Counted from the first letter of the stretch, positions 8,583 to 17,879 are shown. The stretch: DNA of 45,106 nt from an uncultured Pseudomonadales bacterium (GCA_947258825.1 CAMYJX010000006.1:1-45106), one strand, 5' to 3'. Notes: generated by a model not told the origin, from the sequence alone. Program-made: numbers and translations.

Positions 8583-9274
8583 GTTCCGTAGACCACCATG
8601 GTTTTACCTTTGACGGAGACCAGCCCCTGGTCCACCAGCGTCTTGAGGACCCGTCCGACCATTTCCCGAGAGCAACCCACGATACGACCGATTTCCTGGC
8701 GCGTGATCTTGATCTGCATGCCGTCAGGATGCGTCATCGCATCCGGCTGCTTGGTCAGTTCGAGCAGCGTACGGGCAACGCGACCGGTAACGTCCAGGAA
8801 AGCGAGATCGCTGACCTTCTGGGTGGTAGCGGTGAGGCGCTCGGCCATCTGCCGTCCGACTGCGTAAAGCAGGTCCGTGTGCTTCTGCGCCAGCTCCTTG
8901 AACTTGCCGTAGCTGAGCTCTGCTACCTCACACTCGGACTTGGCCTTTACCCAGGCCGAGCGCGGGGAATCCTCCGTAAACAGAGGCATCTCACCGAAGA
9001 AGTCACCCTTATTCAGATAAGAAACTATTATTTCCCGGCCGGATTCATCTTCCACGAGCACGGTCACCGAGCCCTTGAGAATGAAATAGATCGAGTCGCT
9101 TTTGTCACCGGCATAGATCAGAGTGCTCTTTGCCGGGTATTTGCGCCGGTGTGCGGCCGCGAGAAAGGCGTCGAGATGGCCATTGTCTTCCGGCTGGGGG
9201 GTTTGAAACCCTTTCGCCATCAGTGGCCTGCCCGTTCCGGATCCCGCCATCTGAGAACTTTTCGTAGCAAGCAT
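8576..9274 (-). CDS. crp: Cyclic-AMP receptor protein (CRP/Vfr)
   Basis: The 232-residue form starts at the ATG at 9274, which has the strong ribosome site GAAGGAGC nine bases upstream; the frame extends 26 codons further but without that support. After a roughly 30-residue extension comes the cyclic-nucleotide domain, with [20 protein letters not shown] carrying the Arg-Ser of the cAMP phosphate cassette. The long C-helix follows. The winged helix ends in [22 protein letters not shown] and KTMVVYGTR, nearly identical to the E. coli CRP recognition helix (SRE..GR), so it should bind TGTGA-type half sites. It is a global regulator, and in Pseudomonas the ortholog Vfr sits in the same place between trpC and an osmC-like gene. 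It is convergent with trpC and divergent from the OsmC gene. Confidence 0.96.
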   Translation of the reverse strand: MLATKSSQMAGSGTGRPLMAKGFQTPQPEDNGHLDAFLAAAHRRKYPAKSTLIYAGDKSDSIYFILKGSVTVLVEDESGREIIVSYLNKGDFFGEMPLFTEDSPRSAWVKAKSECEVAELSYGKFKELAQKHTDLLYAVGRQMAERLTATTQKVSDLAFLDVTGRVARTLLELTKQPDAMTHPDGMQIKITRQEIGRIVGCSREMVGRVLKTLVDQGLVSVKGKTMVVYGTR

Positions 9275-9446
9275 TTTGTTCCGCTCCTTCGTAACCTCTT
9301 GCTTATTAATACTGGCAGAGCTTTTCGAAACGAGACGTGATCTGGTCGACAAACGGCACTATTTCACACGCCGAGCGGTCGCAGATCACCCCGGGTTGCT
9401 GGAAAATGTCTCGATCGAACAATCCCGAACAGGAGAAATGCGGCAT

Positions 9447-9869
9447 ATGCGCGCAAAAATACAATGGCGCGACAAGGTTCACTTTACGGCCGTCGCGGAT
9501 TCCGGGCACCTGATACCTCTGGACGGACCCACCCAAGCCGGCGGCGAGAATCGCGGTTCACGTCCCATGGAACTGGTGCTGATGGGTCTGGGAGGTTGCA
9601 CATCCTACGATGTCGTCAATATCCTGACGAAATCACGGCAGCAGATCGTCGACTGCGTGACAGAGCTGTCGGCAGATCGCGCCGAGGCCGTGCCTCAGGT
9701 ATTCGAGCGGATCCATATCCACTTCATTATCAGCGGCAGGAACCTCGACGAGAAAAAGGTGGCAAGGGCTGTCAGCCTCTCTGCCGACAAGTACTGCTCC
9801 GCATCCATCATGCTGGACCGCGGCGGGGTGCAGATCAGCCACGACTACGAGATCATCAACGTTGAATAA
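9447..9869 (+). CDS. OsmC/YhfA-type peroxide-detoxifying family protein
   Basis: A 140-residue OsmC-fold protein. RPMELVLMGLGGCTSYDVVNIL carries the first redox cysteine and LSADKYCSASIMLDRGG the second. The two-cysteine layout is that of thiol-dependent hydroperoxide reductases of the YhfA subgroup. I start at the ATG at 9447, 11 bases behind an AGGAG, because the family N terminus is Met-(K/R)-A-(K/R)-I-Q-W. The ATG at 9438 is too close to the same ribosome site, and the frame further upstream runs through the divergent crp promoter. The 172 bp between crp and this gene should hold both promoters. The next gene follows after 23 bp. Confidence 0.93.
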   Translation: MRAKIQWRDKVHFTAVADSGHLIPLDGPTQAGGENRGSRPMELVLMGLGGCTSYDVVNILTKSRQQIVDCVTELSADRAEAVPQVFERIHIHFIISGRNLDEKKVARAVSLSADKYCSASIMLDRGGVQISHDYEIINVE

Positions 9870-9892
9870 TTCAGCTTACAGGAGCATTTTCA

Positions 9893-10294
9893 GTGAGTAA
9901 CCAGCCGCCGCGCCACGCCGGATTGCGTCACGCCGCGCTCTTCGTCCAGGACCTGGAGGCGTGCACAGCCTTCTATACCAGGCTCATGGGCATGGAAATC
10001 GAGTGGCAACCAGATGCGGACAACTGCTACCTGAGTTCCGGGAACGATAATCTGGCGCTACACCGGGCGGAGGAGCCCCACGGCGATGGCCAGCGGCTGG
10101 ATCACATCGGGTTCATCATCGACGACATCGAAGACGTGGATACCTGGCACGGGCACCTGGTCAGCCACGGCGTCCCCATCGCCCAACCACCAAAAACCCA
10201 TAGAGACGGTGCCCGCTCGTTCTACTTCCACGACCCCGACGGAACGCTGGTACAGCTGATCTATCACCCGCCCATATCTAAGCCCGGCCGCTGA
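9893..10294 (+). CDS. VOC (glyoxalase/bleomycin-resistance fold) protein
   Basis: 133 residues from a GTG start with AGGAG about nine bases upstream. Two beta-alpha-beta-beta-beta modules are visible: LRHAALFVQDLEACTAFYTRLMGMEIEW with NDNLALHR, then DHIGFIIDDIEDVDTWHGHLVSHGVPI with FYFHDPDGTLVQLIY. His13 or 14, the second-module DHIGF and the C-terminal Asp/Glu region are consistent with metal binding. Lactoylglutathione lyases share this fold, but so do many dioxygenases and resistance proteins, so no reaction is assigned. It fills the place where Pseudomonas has speD, between the osmC-like gene and coq7 (recalled gene order). It is convergent with coq7. Confidence 0.88.
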   Translation: MSNQPPRHAGLRHAALFVQDLEACTAFYTRLMGMEIEWQPDADNCYLSSGNDNLALHRAEEPHGDGQRLDHIGFIIDDIEDVDTWHGHLVSHGVPIAQPPKTHRDGARSFYFHDPDGTLVQLIYHPPISKPGR

Positions 10295-10323
10295 GCAGAT
10301 AAGGCGAGCCCGGCTATCCGGGA

Positions 10324-10953
10324 TCAGACCCGATAGCTGGTTTCGGTCATGATTCGCGAAACCGCGGTCATGACTTTCTTAACCGGCTCGGGAAAGGCCA
10401 CTCCGCCCTCCTCCAGCGCGGCAGAGCCGTGGCGCGCCTCGTCTTCATGCATGTGCCTGACGATCTCCCGACTGCGCTCGTCTTCCAACGGCAGGTCGGC
10501 CAGATGTTTTTCCAGGTGGCTGCAGACCTGATCCTCCGTCGCCTCTACGAACCCCAGGCTTACTCGATCCCCCAGGAGGCCGGTAGCAGCTCCCATGGCA
10601 TATGAGAGGGCGTAAAATACCGGATTCAACGCGCTGGGACGGCTTTCCAGCTCCTGCAGCCGTTGCTCGCACCAGGCAAGGTGATCGGCTTCCTCGCTGG
10701 CTGCAGATTCCAGCAGCCGACGGACTTCGTGTGTTCGGGCCGTCAGCGACTGGCCTTCATAAAGCGCCTGCGCGCAAACCTCGCCTGTGTGATTGACGCG
10801 CATCAGACCCGCCGCGTGGCGCCTTGCCTGATCCTCCATCTCGCCCTCGGCCAGATCACCAGCGGGATTAGGGCGTTCCGCGGCATGCTGACCCGTCAGC
10901 GTCCGAAGCGCCTTATCGATCCCGCTGACCAGCTGATCGGCAAGCGACGACAT
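10324..10953 (-). CDS. coq7: 3-demethoxyubiquinol 3-hydroxylase (Coq7)
   Basis: A 209-residue diiron oxygenase of the Coq7 family, which hydroxylates 2-polyprenyl-3-methyl-6-methoxy-1,4-benzoquinol in ubiquinone synthesis at the inner membrane. Iron ligands are visible as the Glu in RVNHTGEVCAQALYEGQ and the EEADHLAWCEQRL (ExxH) and EDEARHGSAALEEG (ExxH) motifs. The membrane-interacting helix pair lies around PVFYALSYAMGAATGLLGDRVSLGFVEA. The start codon overlaps the HIT gene stop (TGATG), so the two are translationally coupled. The order HIT-coq7 next to osmC and crp is the Pseudomonas arrangement. Confidence 0.96.
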   Translation of the reverse strand: MSSLADQLVSGIDKALRTLTGQHAAERPNPAGDLAEGEMEDQARRHAAGLMRVNHTGEVCAQALYEGQSLTARTHEVRRLLESAASEEADHLAWCEQRLQELESRPSALNPVFYALSYAMGAATGLLGDRVSLGFVEATEDQVCSHLEKHLADLPLEDERSREIVRHMHEDEARHGSAALEEGGVAFPEPVKKVMTAVSRIMTETSYRV

Positions 10954-11297
10954 CAGCCCAGGCCTCGAAGCTGGCGACCACCCAGAAGATGCATGTGCAG
11001 ATGGTATACCGTCTGACCACCCTCACCATTGCAATTGAGAACAAGCCGATAACCCGATTCTGCGATCCCGTTCTCATGCGCCAGCGTACGGGCTCTCAGT
11101 ACCAGTTTTCCCAACAGATCGGAGTGGTCTTCAGTTAAGTCGTTCACCGTCGCGACGTGGACTTTCGGGATAATGAGCAGGTGGGTCGGTGCCTGAGGAC
11201 TGATATCGTTGAAAGCGAGCATCTCTTCGTCCTCGTAGACAATGTCCGACGGCAATTCCCGGTTGATGATTTTGCAGAACAGGCAGTCACTACTCAC
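10953..11297 (-). CDS. HIT family (HINT-like) nucleotide hydrolase/transferase
   Basis: About 114 residues. CLFCKIINRELPSDIVYEDEEMLAFNDISPQAPTHLLIIPKVH is the HINT N-terminal half with the zinc-site cysteines. GGQTVYHLHMHLLGGR contains the histidine triad HxHxH that attacks AMP-lysine or AMP-phosphoramidate substrates. The start is uncertain. GTG at 11297 gives MSSDCLFCKI, close to the family N terminus, while TTG at 11312 adds five residues; neither has a clear ribosome site. It overlaps coq7 by TGATG and is divergent from the AAA ATPase gene. Confidence 0.93.
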   Translation of the reverse strand: MSSDCLFCKIINRELPSDIVYEDEEMLAFNDISPQAPTHLLIIPKVHVATVNDLTEDHSDLLGKLVLRARTLAHENGIAESGYRLVLNCNGEGGQTVYHLHMHLLGGRQLRGLG

Positions 11298-11382
11298 GTC
11301 GGTACGGACCAAAGCTTGGATTTAGCTGAGACTGTACCCGATCCAACAGCCGGATGAACAGGACAAACGCAAGGAGGCGCCT

Positions 11383-12858
11383 GTGGCGGACACCAAAGAT
11401 CTGACGATGATTCTGCGGGCGCAGATTCCCATCGTGGTCATAGAGTCAGCGGACGAACGTCGCGTGCTGTCCCTGCTGCTGAGGTTCGCAATGCAGGAGG
11501 GCTTGAGCTTCTACGAATGGCGGGTCACCCGCGGGCTGGAGCTGGGCGGTTTCGGCAGCGAGCCGAAAGACGCGGGCAACCTGGCTGAGCCGGAAAAGCT
11601 GCTCGCGCACATCGCAGCAACACCCGGCCCCGGGCTGTACGCGCTTTGCGATTTCCATCCCTACCTCGTCGACGACCCTAAGAACATCCGCTACCTCAAG
11701 GATATCGCGCTGGCAAACGAGCAGCTGCGTAACACGGTCGTGCTGGTCAGCCATGAGTTCACCGTACCCCGAGAGCTCGGACGTCTAACCGCAAAATTCA
11801 ACCTGCGCCTGCCCAGCGACGAAGAGCTGGTGGGTCTGGTGCGAGCTCAGGCGAAGGCGTGGTCAGAGACAAACAAGGGGCAGCGGGTCCGAACCGACCA
11901 GAGAACGCTGGACAAGCTGGTGGCCAACCTGCGGGGCGTCTCTCACGCGGACGCTCTCGTCCTCATCCGCCACGCCATCTTCGGCGATGGCGCCATCACG
12001 GAGTCGGACATCCCGGAAATCAACCGGCTGAAGTTCGAGTTGCTGGACTCGGAAGGCGTGCTGCATTTCGAATATGACACGGGAGGTCTGGGCGATGTGG
12101 CCGGGCTGAACAACCTGAAGCACTGGCTGTCGCTGCGAAAGGACGCGTTCCTGGCGGCCGAGACGGAAGATCGCCCCAGGGGCGTGCTGCTGCTGGGGGT
12201 GCAGGGTGGCGGTAAGAGCCTGGCGGCAAAAGCCGTGTCCGGATTCTGGGGCATACCGCTGCTGCGGATCGATTTCGGCACCCTGTACAACAAATTTTTC
12301 GGTGAGACGGAGCGCAACCTTCGCAACTCGCTGCGCCAGGCCGAACTGATGGCGCCCTGTGTTCTGTGGATGGATGAGATCGAAAAGGGTCTCGCCACCG
12401 GCCAGTCGGACAACGCCACATCGAAGCGGATACTGTCCACGCTGCTGACCTGGATGGCTGAGAATCGCGCCCCCGTGTTCATCGTCGCCACGGCAAACGA
12501 CATCTCGGAACTACCGCCGGAACTGATGCGCAAAGGGCGACTCGATGAGGTGTTCTTCGTAGACCTGCCGGACCGGTCCGTCCGGGAAGATATTTTCCGC
12601 ATTCATCTGGAAAAGCGTGATATGAATCCGGAGGAATTCCAGCTGGACGCGCTCGCCGATGCCGCGGAGGGCTTTACCGGCGCGGAGATCGAGGAGGCCA
12701 TCGTCTCGTCGCGCTATCTGGCAGGAGCGCGAGGTGACGCTGTCGCGCAGGAAGATCTGCTGGGTGCCGTCAACCGGACTGTCCCCGTGTCCGTGATGCG
12801 AGCGGAAAACATAAGGGCGCTTCGGGATTGGGCCAGGGACCGGACGGTCCCTGCGTGA
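11383..12858 (+). CDS. AAA+ ATPase, Ycf46-like
   Basis: 491 residues from a GTG with an excellent AGGAGG site. Residues 1-230 form an N-terminal domain typical of the Ycf46/COG0464 group. The AAA module follows: Walker A at 272-279 (GVQGGGKS, with Gln where Pro is usual), Walker B LWMDE at 328-332, sensor-1 region FIVATANDISELPPELMRKGRLDE (366-389) with an arginine-finger candidate, and a C-terminal helical lid FTGAEIEEAIVSSRYLA. The family occurs from cyanobacteria and plastids to Pseudomonas. The cyanobacterial protein has been linked to photosynthesis and CO2 uptake, but the role in heterotrophs is unknown. Its place beside HIT and coq7 is conserved with Pseudomonas. It converges with the cNMP-binding gene, whose stop is only 3 bp away. 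Confidence 0.92.
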   Translation: MADTKDLTMILRAQIPIVVIESADERRVLSLLLRFAMQEGLSFYEWRVTRGLELGGFGSEPKDAGNLAEPEKLLAHIAATPGPGLYALCDFHPYLVDDPKNIRYLKDIALANEQLRNTVVLVSHEFTVPRELGRLTAKFNLRLPSDEELVGLVRAQAKAWSETNKGQRVRTDQRTLDKLVANLRGVSHADALVLIRHAIFGDGAITESDIPEINRLKFELLDSEGVLHFEYDTGGLGDVAGLNNLKHWLSLRKDAFLAAETEDRPRGVLLLGVQGGGKSLAAKAVSGFWGIPLLRIDFGTLYNKFFGETERNLRNSLRQAELMAPCVLWMDEIEKGLATGQSDNATSKRILSTLLTWMAENRAPVFIVATANDISELPPELMRKGRLDEVFFVDLPDRSVREDIFRIHLEKRDMNPEEFQLDALADAAEGFTGAEIEEAIVSSRYLAGARGDAVAQEDLLGAVNRTVPVSVMRAENIRALRDWARDRTVPA

Positions 12859-12861
12859 GGT

Positions 12862-13893
12862 TCAGCGTTCCAGAGACGTGGCAAAGATACCCTGCCGAGC
12901 CAGCAGAAACACCGCCAGCGCCTGCTGAGGCGCAGAACCGCCAGCAACGGCATAGGCAGCATCCTTTCTCAAACTCGTCGCTGCTTCCCGAAACTTCTTC
13001 AGCTGCACCCGGGGCGCATCCCGATCGGGACCTATCCCCGCGTGCAGGGCGCCGTTCCTTTGCCCAAGGTGCGCTAAAGCGTCCTCTATGTGCAGAAGGG
13101 TATGGCGGCCAGGCTCGTCGATAGTGCGGACCACCTCCGCCAGCAGCAAGCGCTGAAATGCTTCAACGGACAGAGTCATTGCCGAACCGCTCTCCGTCAT
13201 CAGGATGCTGGCGTTACGACCCGACCCGGTTATCAGCGCCTCCTCACCGAACAGGTCTCCCGGGAAGAGCGTTGCCAGAACGCGGCCATCCCGGTGCACT
13301 TCTGCGCGACCTGTTCGCAGCACATAGCACAGATCTCCCGGTCGCCCTTCGGTTACCACCGCATCTCCGGCCTTGAAGCTGGCCCCAACCATCGCCCGCA
13401 GCAGCCGCTGCCAGCTCGTGGGCGACAGACGCTGCAGAAGCGCGGAAGAAAGAAAACGGTGCTGCCAGCATCGGTCCGGAGGCTGCACCTCCGGCAGTTG
13501 CGATGTCCGCGACGCGCTGTCGTCATCAACTCGTGTAGCGGCTTCCAGCTCTTTCGAAGTTGCATCCAGCCGCAGCAGTTGCACGGGAGTGAGCGTCAGA
13601 ATCGCAGCAGGACCTGGGTACACGGGCATGCGGGCTCTGGCCGTCTGCCCGCTGACCTCGAGCACTCTGCCGTCAGCGAGCGAAAGCTGCACCTGCCCGC
13701 GCATCAGATAAAGGTGGCCCTGAAGCCGACGCCCGGATCGGACCAACCAGCGGCGTTGAGGCAGCCGCAGCCATCTGGCCCGCTCGGCGGCCCAGACCAG
13801 CAGACGCGGATCAGCATCGGCAAAGGGATGAAAGGGGAGGAGGGATTCCGGTTTCACTTCCGATCTCATGACCCAAGGGTCACCCGGATGCAT
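12862..13893 (-). CDS. Cyclic nucleotide-binding domain protein without a DNA-binding domain
   Basis: I start at the ATG at 13893 (343 residues), behind GAGGG; an in-frame ATG at 13869 is also possible, and the longer frame up to 14103 is purD antisense. The N-terminal part (FHPFADADPRLLVWAAERARWLRLPQRRWLVRSG..LQGHLYLMRGQVQL) looks like a degenerate cNMP/cupin domain. The second domain is a better one, with FKAGDAVVTEGRPGDLCYVLRTGRAEVH and the phosphate cassette FGEEALITGSGRNASI. The last 80 residues show no helix-turn-helix, kinase or transporter signature. It may sense cAMP, which fits a genome with CRP, but output and ligand are unknown. It is the last gene of the leftward run, 46 bp behind purD. 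Confidence 0.82.
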   Translation of the reverse strand: MHPGDPWVMRSEVKPESLLPFHPFADADPRLLVWAAERARWLRLPQRRWLVRSGRRLQGHLYLMRGQVQLSLADGRVLEVSGQTARARMPVYPGPAAILTLTPVQLLRLDATSKELEAATRVDDDSASRTSQLPEVQPPDRCWQHRFLSSALLQRLSPTSWQRLLRAMVGASFKAGDAVVTEGRPGDLCYVLRTGRAEVHRDGRVLATLFPGDLFGEEALITGSGRNASILMTESGSAMTLSVEAFQRLLLAEVVRTIDEPGRHTLLHIEDALAHLGQRNGALHAGIGPDRDAPRVQLKKFREAATSLRKDAAYAVAGGSAPQQALAVFLLARQGIFATSLER

Positions 13894-13939
13894 TCGACCC
13901 TCTATCGGACTTAGCCGGCTCTGCGGGTAGGAGAAGGGC

Positions 13940-15220
13940 TCAGCTGCGATTGATGGCTCGGTAGCCGATGTCTTTGCGGTAGTAGTGATCCCGCCAGCTG
14001 ATCCCGGCAATACCCTGGTAAGCGCGCTGCTGAGCCTGGGCCACGTCGTCGCCCAGACCAACCACGCACAGCACCCTCCCGCCGTTGGTGACGACATCGC
14101 CATCCACCACAGCGGTACCGGCGTGAAAGGTCTTCAACCCTTCTCCATCACCGCTCTCCAGACCGCGTATGGCATCGCCTTTACGATAATCGCCCGGATA
14201 ACCACCTGCAGCTATGACCACGCCCAACGCCACGCGCGGATCCCAGTCCAAGGTCGTAGATTCGAGATCACCCGTCAGCGCGGACCGGCAAAGGTCTATC
14301 AGGTCTGAACGCAAACGCATCATTACCGGCTGCGCCTCAGGATCGCCGAAGCGGCAGTTGAATTCGATCACCCTGGGCGCCCCTTCAGGCGAGATCATCA
14401 GGCCGGCGTACAGAAACCCTTCATAGGGATGTCCATCCGCTGCCATACCGGCAACCGTGGGCTCGATCACCTGCGCCATGATCCTGGCGTGAACCTCGGG
14501 GGTCACCACGGGCGCCGGTGAATAGGCGCCCATACCGCCGGTATTGGGGCCCAGGTCCCCGTCATCTCTGGCCTTGTGATCCTGGGAGCTCGCAAAGGGC
14601 ACAGCATGGGTCCCGTCGCAAAGACAGATGAAGCTGGCCTCTTCGCCTTCCAGAAACTCTTCTATGACGACTTTCTGCCCGGCAGCACCGAAGGCGGAAC
14701 CGGAAAGCATGTCGCGTACGGCCGCCAGGGCTTCGGCTTCAGTCCGGGCTACCACCACGCCTTTGCCCGCCGCGAGGCCATCCGCCTTAATCACGATGGG
14801 AGCCCCCTGCTGGCGGACGTAGTCTTCCGCCGATGCCAGGTCGGTAAAGGTCCCATAGGCTGCGGTGGGAATACCATGTCTGGCCAGAAAATCCTTGGTG
14901 AAGGCTTTGGATCCTTCCAGCTGGGCGGCACCGCCGCTGGGCCCGAAGCAGGGAAGACCCAATGCATCGAAATAGTCACGGACGCCCGCCACCAGCGGCG
15001 CCTCAGGTCCAACGATGGTCAATCCTATGCTTTCCTGACGCACCAATTCCGCGAGCCCGGCGAAATCGTCGGCAGCGATCGGAACGTTTTCGCAACCCGG
15101 TTCTCCCGCCGTGCCAGCGTTTCCGGGCGCGACGAATACCTTCTCCGCCTGAGGACTCTGCATGGCCTTCCATGCCAGGGCGTGCTCCCGACCCCCACCG
15201 CCAATCACCAGAATTTTCAT
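13940..15220 (-). CDS. purD: Phosphoribosylamine-glycine ligase (GAR synthetase)
   Basis: 426 residues from the ATG at 15220, with GGAGAC upstream; the longer frame to 15334 reads through purH antisense. MKILVIGGGGREHALAWK opens the N-terminal domain. The ATP-grasp domain has PIVIKADGLAAGKGVVVA and GGMGAYSPAPVV, and VIEFNCRFGDPEAQPVMMRL holds the metal-binding Glu/Asn pair. It joins phosphoribosylamine and glycine in de novo purine synthesis. It follows purH by 22 bp, the normal purHD operon. Confidence 0.97.
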   Translation of the reverse strand: MKILVIGGGGREHALAWKAMQSPQAEKVFVAPGNAGTAGEPGCENVPIAADDFAGLAELVRQESIGLTIVGPEAPLVAGVRDYFDALGLPCFGPSGGAAQLEGSKAFTKDFLARHGIPTAAYGTFTDLASAEDYVRQQGAPIVIKADGLAAGKGVVVARTEAEALAAVRDMLSGSAFGAAGQKVVIEEFLEGEEASFICLCDGTHAVPFASSQDHKARDDGDLGPNTGGMGAYSPAPVVTPEVHARIMAQVIEPTVAGMAADGHPYEGFLYAGLMISPEGAPRVIEFNCRFGDPEAQPVMMRLRSDLIDLCRSALTGDLESTTLDWDPRVALGVVIAAGGYPGDYRKGDAIRGLESGDGEGLKTFHAGTAVVDGDVVTNGGRVLCVVGLGDDVAQAQQRAYQGIAGISWRDHYYRKDIGYRAINRS

Positions 15221-15242
15221 TCGCTGCGTGTCTCCGCTTCGA

Positions 15243-16808
15243 TCAGTGACGGAAGTGCCGCACGCCGGTAAATACCATGGCCATGCCGTGCTCGTTCGCT
15301 GCCTCGACAACTTCCCCATCACGCATGGAACCACCGGGCTGAATCACCGCCGTGATTCCAGCAGCAGCAGCCGCATCTATGCCGTCGCGAAACGGGAAGA
15401 AAGCGTCCGAGGCCATCACAGAGCCTGTTACCTCCAGCCCCTCCTCCGCTGCTTTGAGACCGGCGATGCGGGCGCTGACCACCCGGCTCATCTGTCCGGC
15501 CCCGATGCCAACCGTCTGTGCGTCCCGGGCATACACGATGGCGTTGGACTTGACGAACCAGGCTACCTTCCAGGCAAACATCAGATCTGTCATCTCCGAC
15601 GGCGTCGGCTGACGGGAGGTCGCGACTTTCAGCGCCTGTTCGTCCAGACAGAGCAGATCCGCCGACTGCACCAGCAGCCCACCGGCAACGCGCTTGAGGT
15701 CCATGCCAGAGAAGCTGCCCAGAAACGGACCGCAGACGAGAAGCCGAACGTTCTTCTTGCGCTTGGCAACGGCGACGGCTTCCTCGTCGACCGCAGGCGC
15801 GACGACCACTTCGACAAACTGGCGCTCGAGAACGGCCTCGAGCGTTGCGCCGTCGAGCTGGCGATTGAACGCGACTATGCCGCCAAATGCGGAGGTCGGG
15901 TCCGTCGCAAAGGCTCGCTGATAGGCAGCCAGCAGGCTATCGGATTCCGCCACGCCGCACGGATTCGCGTGTTTGACGATGACGCAGGCGGGTTTCTCGA
16001 AGACCTTGACACATTGCAGCGCCGCATCCGTGTCCGCCACATTGTTATAGGAGAGCTCCTTACCCTGCAGCTGCTCGAGGCTGGCGACCGTCCCACTGCT
16101 CGCTGCGCCCGGAATCACCTGCCGATAGAAAGCGGCGACCTGATGCGGGTTTTCCCCGTAGCGCATGTCCATGAGCTTGTCGAAGCTCAGGGAAAACGAA
16201 TCCGGCAGCGGTTCTTCCGCGCCCAGATAACCGGCCACCATGGCATCGTAGCGGGCCGTATGACGGAAAGCCTTGACTGCGTACCGCCTGCGTAACTCCA
16301 ATTCCGTTGTCCGGCTTTTCTCCAGCTCACCCAGCAGTTCCCCATAGTCCTGCGGATCCACCACCACCAGCACATCGCGGTGGTTCTTGGCTGCAGCTCT
16401 GACCATCGCGGGACCACCGATGTCGATGTTCTCAACGGCAAGCTCCAGCGTGCAGTCCTCACCAGCCACGGTCGCTTCGAAGGGGTAGAGGTTGACCACA
16501 ACGAGGTCTATGGGCGCGATTCCCTGCTCGGACATGACTTCGGCATCACGGTCGCGGCGGGCGAGAATGCCGCCATGAATGACGGGGTGCAGGGTCTTCA
16601 CCCGCCCATCCATGATTTCCGGAAAGCCGGTATGCGCGGAAACTTCCGTAACGCTGATTCCGGCTTCTGCCAGCGCCGCGTATGTGCCCCCAGTAGAAAG
16701 CAGCTCGACGCCATGCTCGGCAAGCGTCCGAGCGAAGTCGACGATGCCCGTCTTGTCCGATACGCTGATCAGCGCTCTGGTCACGTTCCTCGGTTCAATC
16801 TGACTCAT
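15243..16808 (-). CDS. purH: Bifunctional AICAR formyltransferase / IMP cyclohydrolase
   Basis: 521 residues from the ATG at 16808 (MSQIEPRNV), behind GGAAG; the frame extends nine codons further to 16835. The N-terminal IMP cyclohydrolase (MGS-like) domain shows [29 protein letters not shown] and [12 protein letters not shown]. The AICAR transformylase domain has [40 protein letters not shown] and the terminal [13 protein letters not shown]. It catalyses the last two steps to IMP. Upstream lies dusB only 36 bp away; in most gammaproteobacteria with this neighbourhood fis sits between dusB and purH, and it is absent here. Confidence 0.97.
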   Translation of the reverse strand: MSQIEPRNVTRALISVSDKTGIVDFARTLAEHGVELLSTGGTYAALAEAGISVTEVSAHTGFPEIMDGRVKTLHPVIHGGILARRDRDAEVMSEQGIAPIDLVVVNLYPFEATVAGEDCTLELAVENIDIGGPAMVRAAAKNHRDVLVVVDPQDYGELLGELEKSRTTELELRRRYAVKAFRHTARYDAMVAGYLGAEEPLPDSFSLSFDKLMDMRYGENPHQVAAFYRQVIPGAASSGTVASLEQLQGKELSYNNVADTDAALQCVKVFEKPACVIVKHANPCGVAESDSLLAAYQRAFATDPTSAFGGIVAFNRQLDGATLEAVLERQFVEVVVAPAVDEEAVAVAKRKKNVRLLVCGPFLGSFSGMDLKRVAGGLLVQSADLLCLDEQALKVATSRQPTPSEMTDLMFAWKVAWFVKSNAIVYARDAQTVGIGAGQMSRVVSARIAGLKAAEEGLEVTGSVMASDAFFPFRDGIDAAAAAGITAVIQPGGSMRDGEVVEAANEHGMAMVFTGVRHFRH

Positions 16809-16844
16809 AGGCTTCCACAGCTTTTTGTTCTCCACCAGACGCGC

Positions 16845-17846
16845 TCACGCCGCCAGCCCCTCACCCGCCCAAGCAAGAAACGCCAGCTGCTGTTCGGCCT
16901 CTTCAAACCGGTTGAACGCGCTTGCTAGCGCTCGCCCGACGTCCCCAGGGTACATACGCGCCAGGTACCACTGCACGTGCTTTCGCGCGATACGCACCCC
17001 CGGAACGCCATAAAACTCATGCAGCGCCCGCACATGTTCCTGCGCAATCGACCATTTCTCCGGGAGCGTCGGTTCCGATCGCCCGGGGTGCGCGATGAGC
17101 CCGGGCAACCAGGGGGCACCCAGCGCGGCGCGGCCGATCATGATTCCGTCCACCGCCGTGTGCCGCATGACCCGATGCGCCTTTTCCCTGCTGTCGATAT
17201 CGCCGTTAGCGAAGACGGGAACCTGCAGGTTCGATTTGATTTCGGCGACGGTATCGTATTCCGCCTCGCCTTCGAAACGACAGGCCCTGGTGCGACCGTG
17301 TACGGTAACCGCCGCGGCACCCTGCTCCTGCACGATGCGGGCGACGGCAAGCCCGTTCCTGCGCTCCGGAGACCAGCCGGTTCGCATCTTCACCGTCACC
17401 GGTATGGGCACGGCCGATACGGTCGCTGCAACGATGGCGGCGATCAGCGACTCGTCTTTCATGAGCTGAGAACCTGCCGCCTTGCGACAAACCTTCTTTG
17501 CAGGACAGCCGAAGTTGATGTCTACGATGTCGGCTCCGTCCTGCCAGTGTCGACGAGCCGCATCGGCTACCATCTTCGGGTCGCCGCCGGCAATCTGAAC
17601 ACAGCGCGGCCGCACGCCCTCGACCGCAACCCGCCGCTGTCGGGACTTTTCGCTGTCCCACAGCTGCGGCCCCGCGGCAAGCATCTCAGATGCCACGTAG
17701 CCAACGCCGAAACTCCAGGCCAAGGCCCTGAAGGGCACATCGGTGACGCCCGCCATGGGCGCCAGAAGCACATTGTTTCTAAGCGTATGAGGGCCGATGT
17801 CTGTCACTTGAGAAAGGAATCGCGCGGCGTCCGAAAGGGGAGGCAA
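16845..17846 (-). CDS. dusB: tRNA-dihydrouridine synthase B
   Basis: An FMN TIM-barrel enzyme of up to 333 residues. LAPMAGVTDVPFRALAWSFGVGYVASEM is the family opening, DIVDINFGCPAKKVCRKAAGSQLM carries the catalytic cysteine of NxGCP, and VTVHGRTRAC and ANGDIDSREKA bind FMN phosphate. DusB reduces specific D-loop uridines of tRNA (U17 in E. coli). No ATG precedes the conserved region. A TTG at 17846 follows AAGGGG at the proper distance and is used here, whereas a GTG at 17807 would match the length of E. coli DusB better but lacks a ribosome site. It lies between the DUF3426 gene and purH; the customary fis partner is missing. Confidence 0.94.
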   Translation of the reverse strand: MPPLSDAARFLSQVTDIGPHTLRNNVLLAPMAGVTDVPFRALAWSFGVGYVASEMLAAGPQLWDSEKSRQRRVAVEGVRPRCVQIAGGDPKMVADAARRHWQDGADIVDINFGCPAKKVCRKAAGSQLMKDESLIAAIVAATVSAVPIPVTVKMRTGWSPERRNGLAVARIVQEQGAAAVTVHGRTRACRFEGEAEYDTVAEIKSNLQVPVFANGDIDSREKAHRVMRHTAVDGIMIGRAALGAPWLPGLIAHPGRSEPTLPEKWSIAQEHVRALHEFYGVPGVRIARKHVQWYLARMYPGDVGRALASAFNRFEEAEQQLAFLAWAGEGLAA

Positions 17847-17879
17847 TCATACCCCTTCAGAGGGTGACCTCAACTCGAA

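Noticed and set aside
8256..8591. Frame coding for a 13-residue peptide repeat (three copies) across the 39-bp array
   Set aside because: It starts inside trpC in another frame and has no ribosome site; the peptide repeat follows from the period being divisible by three.
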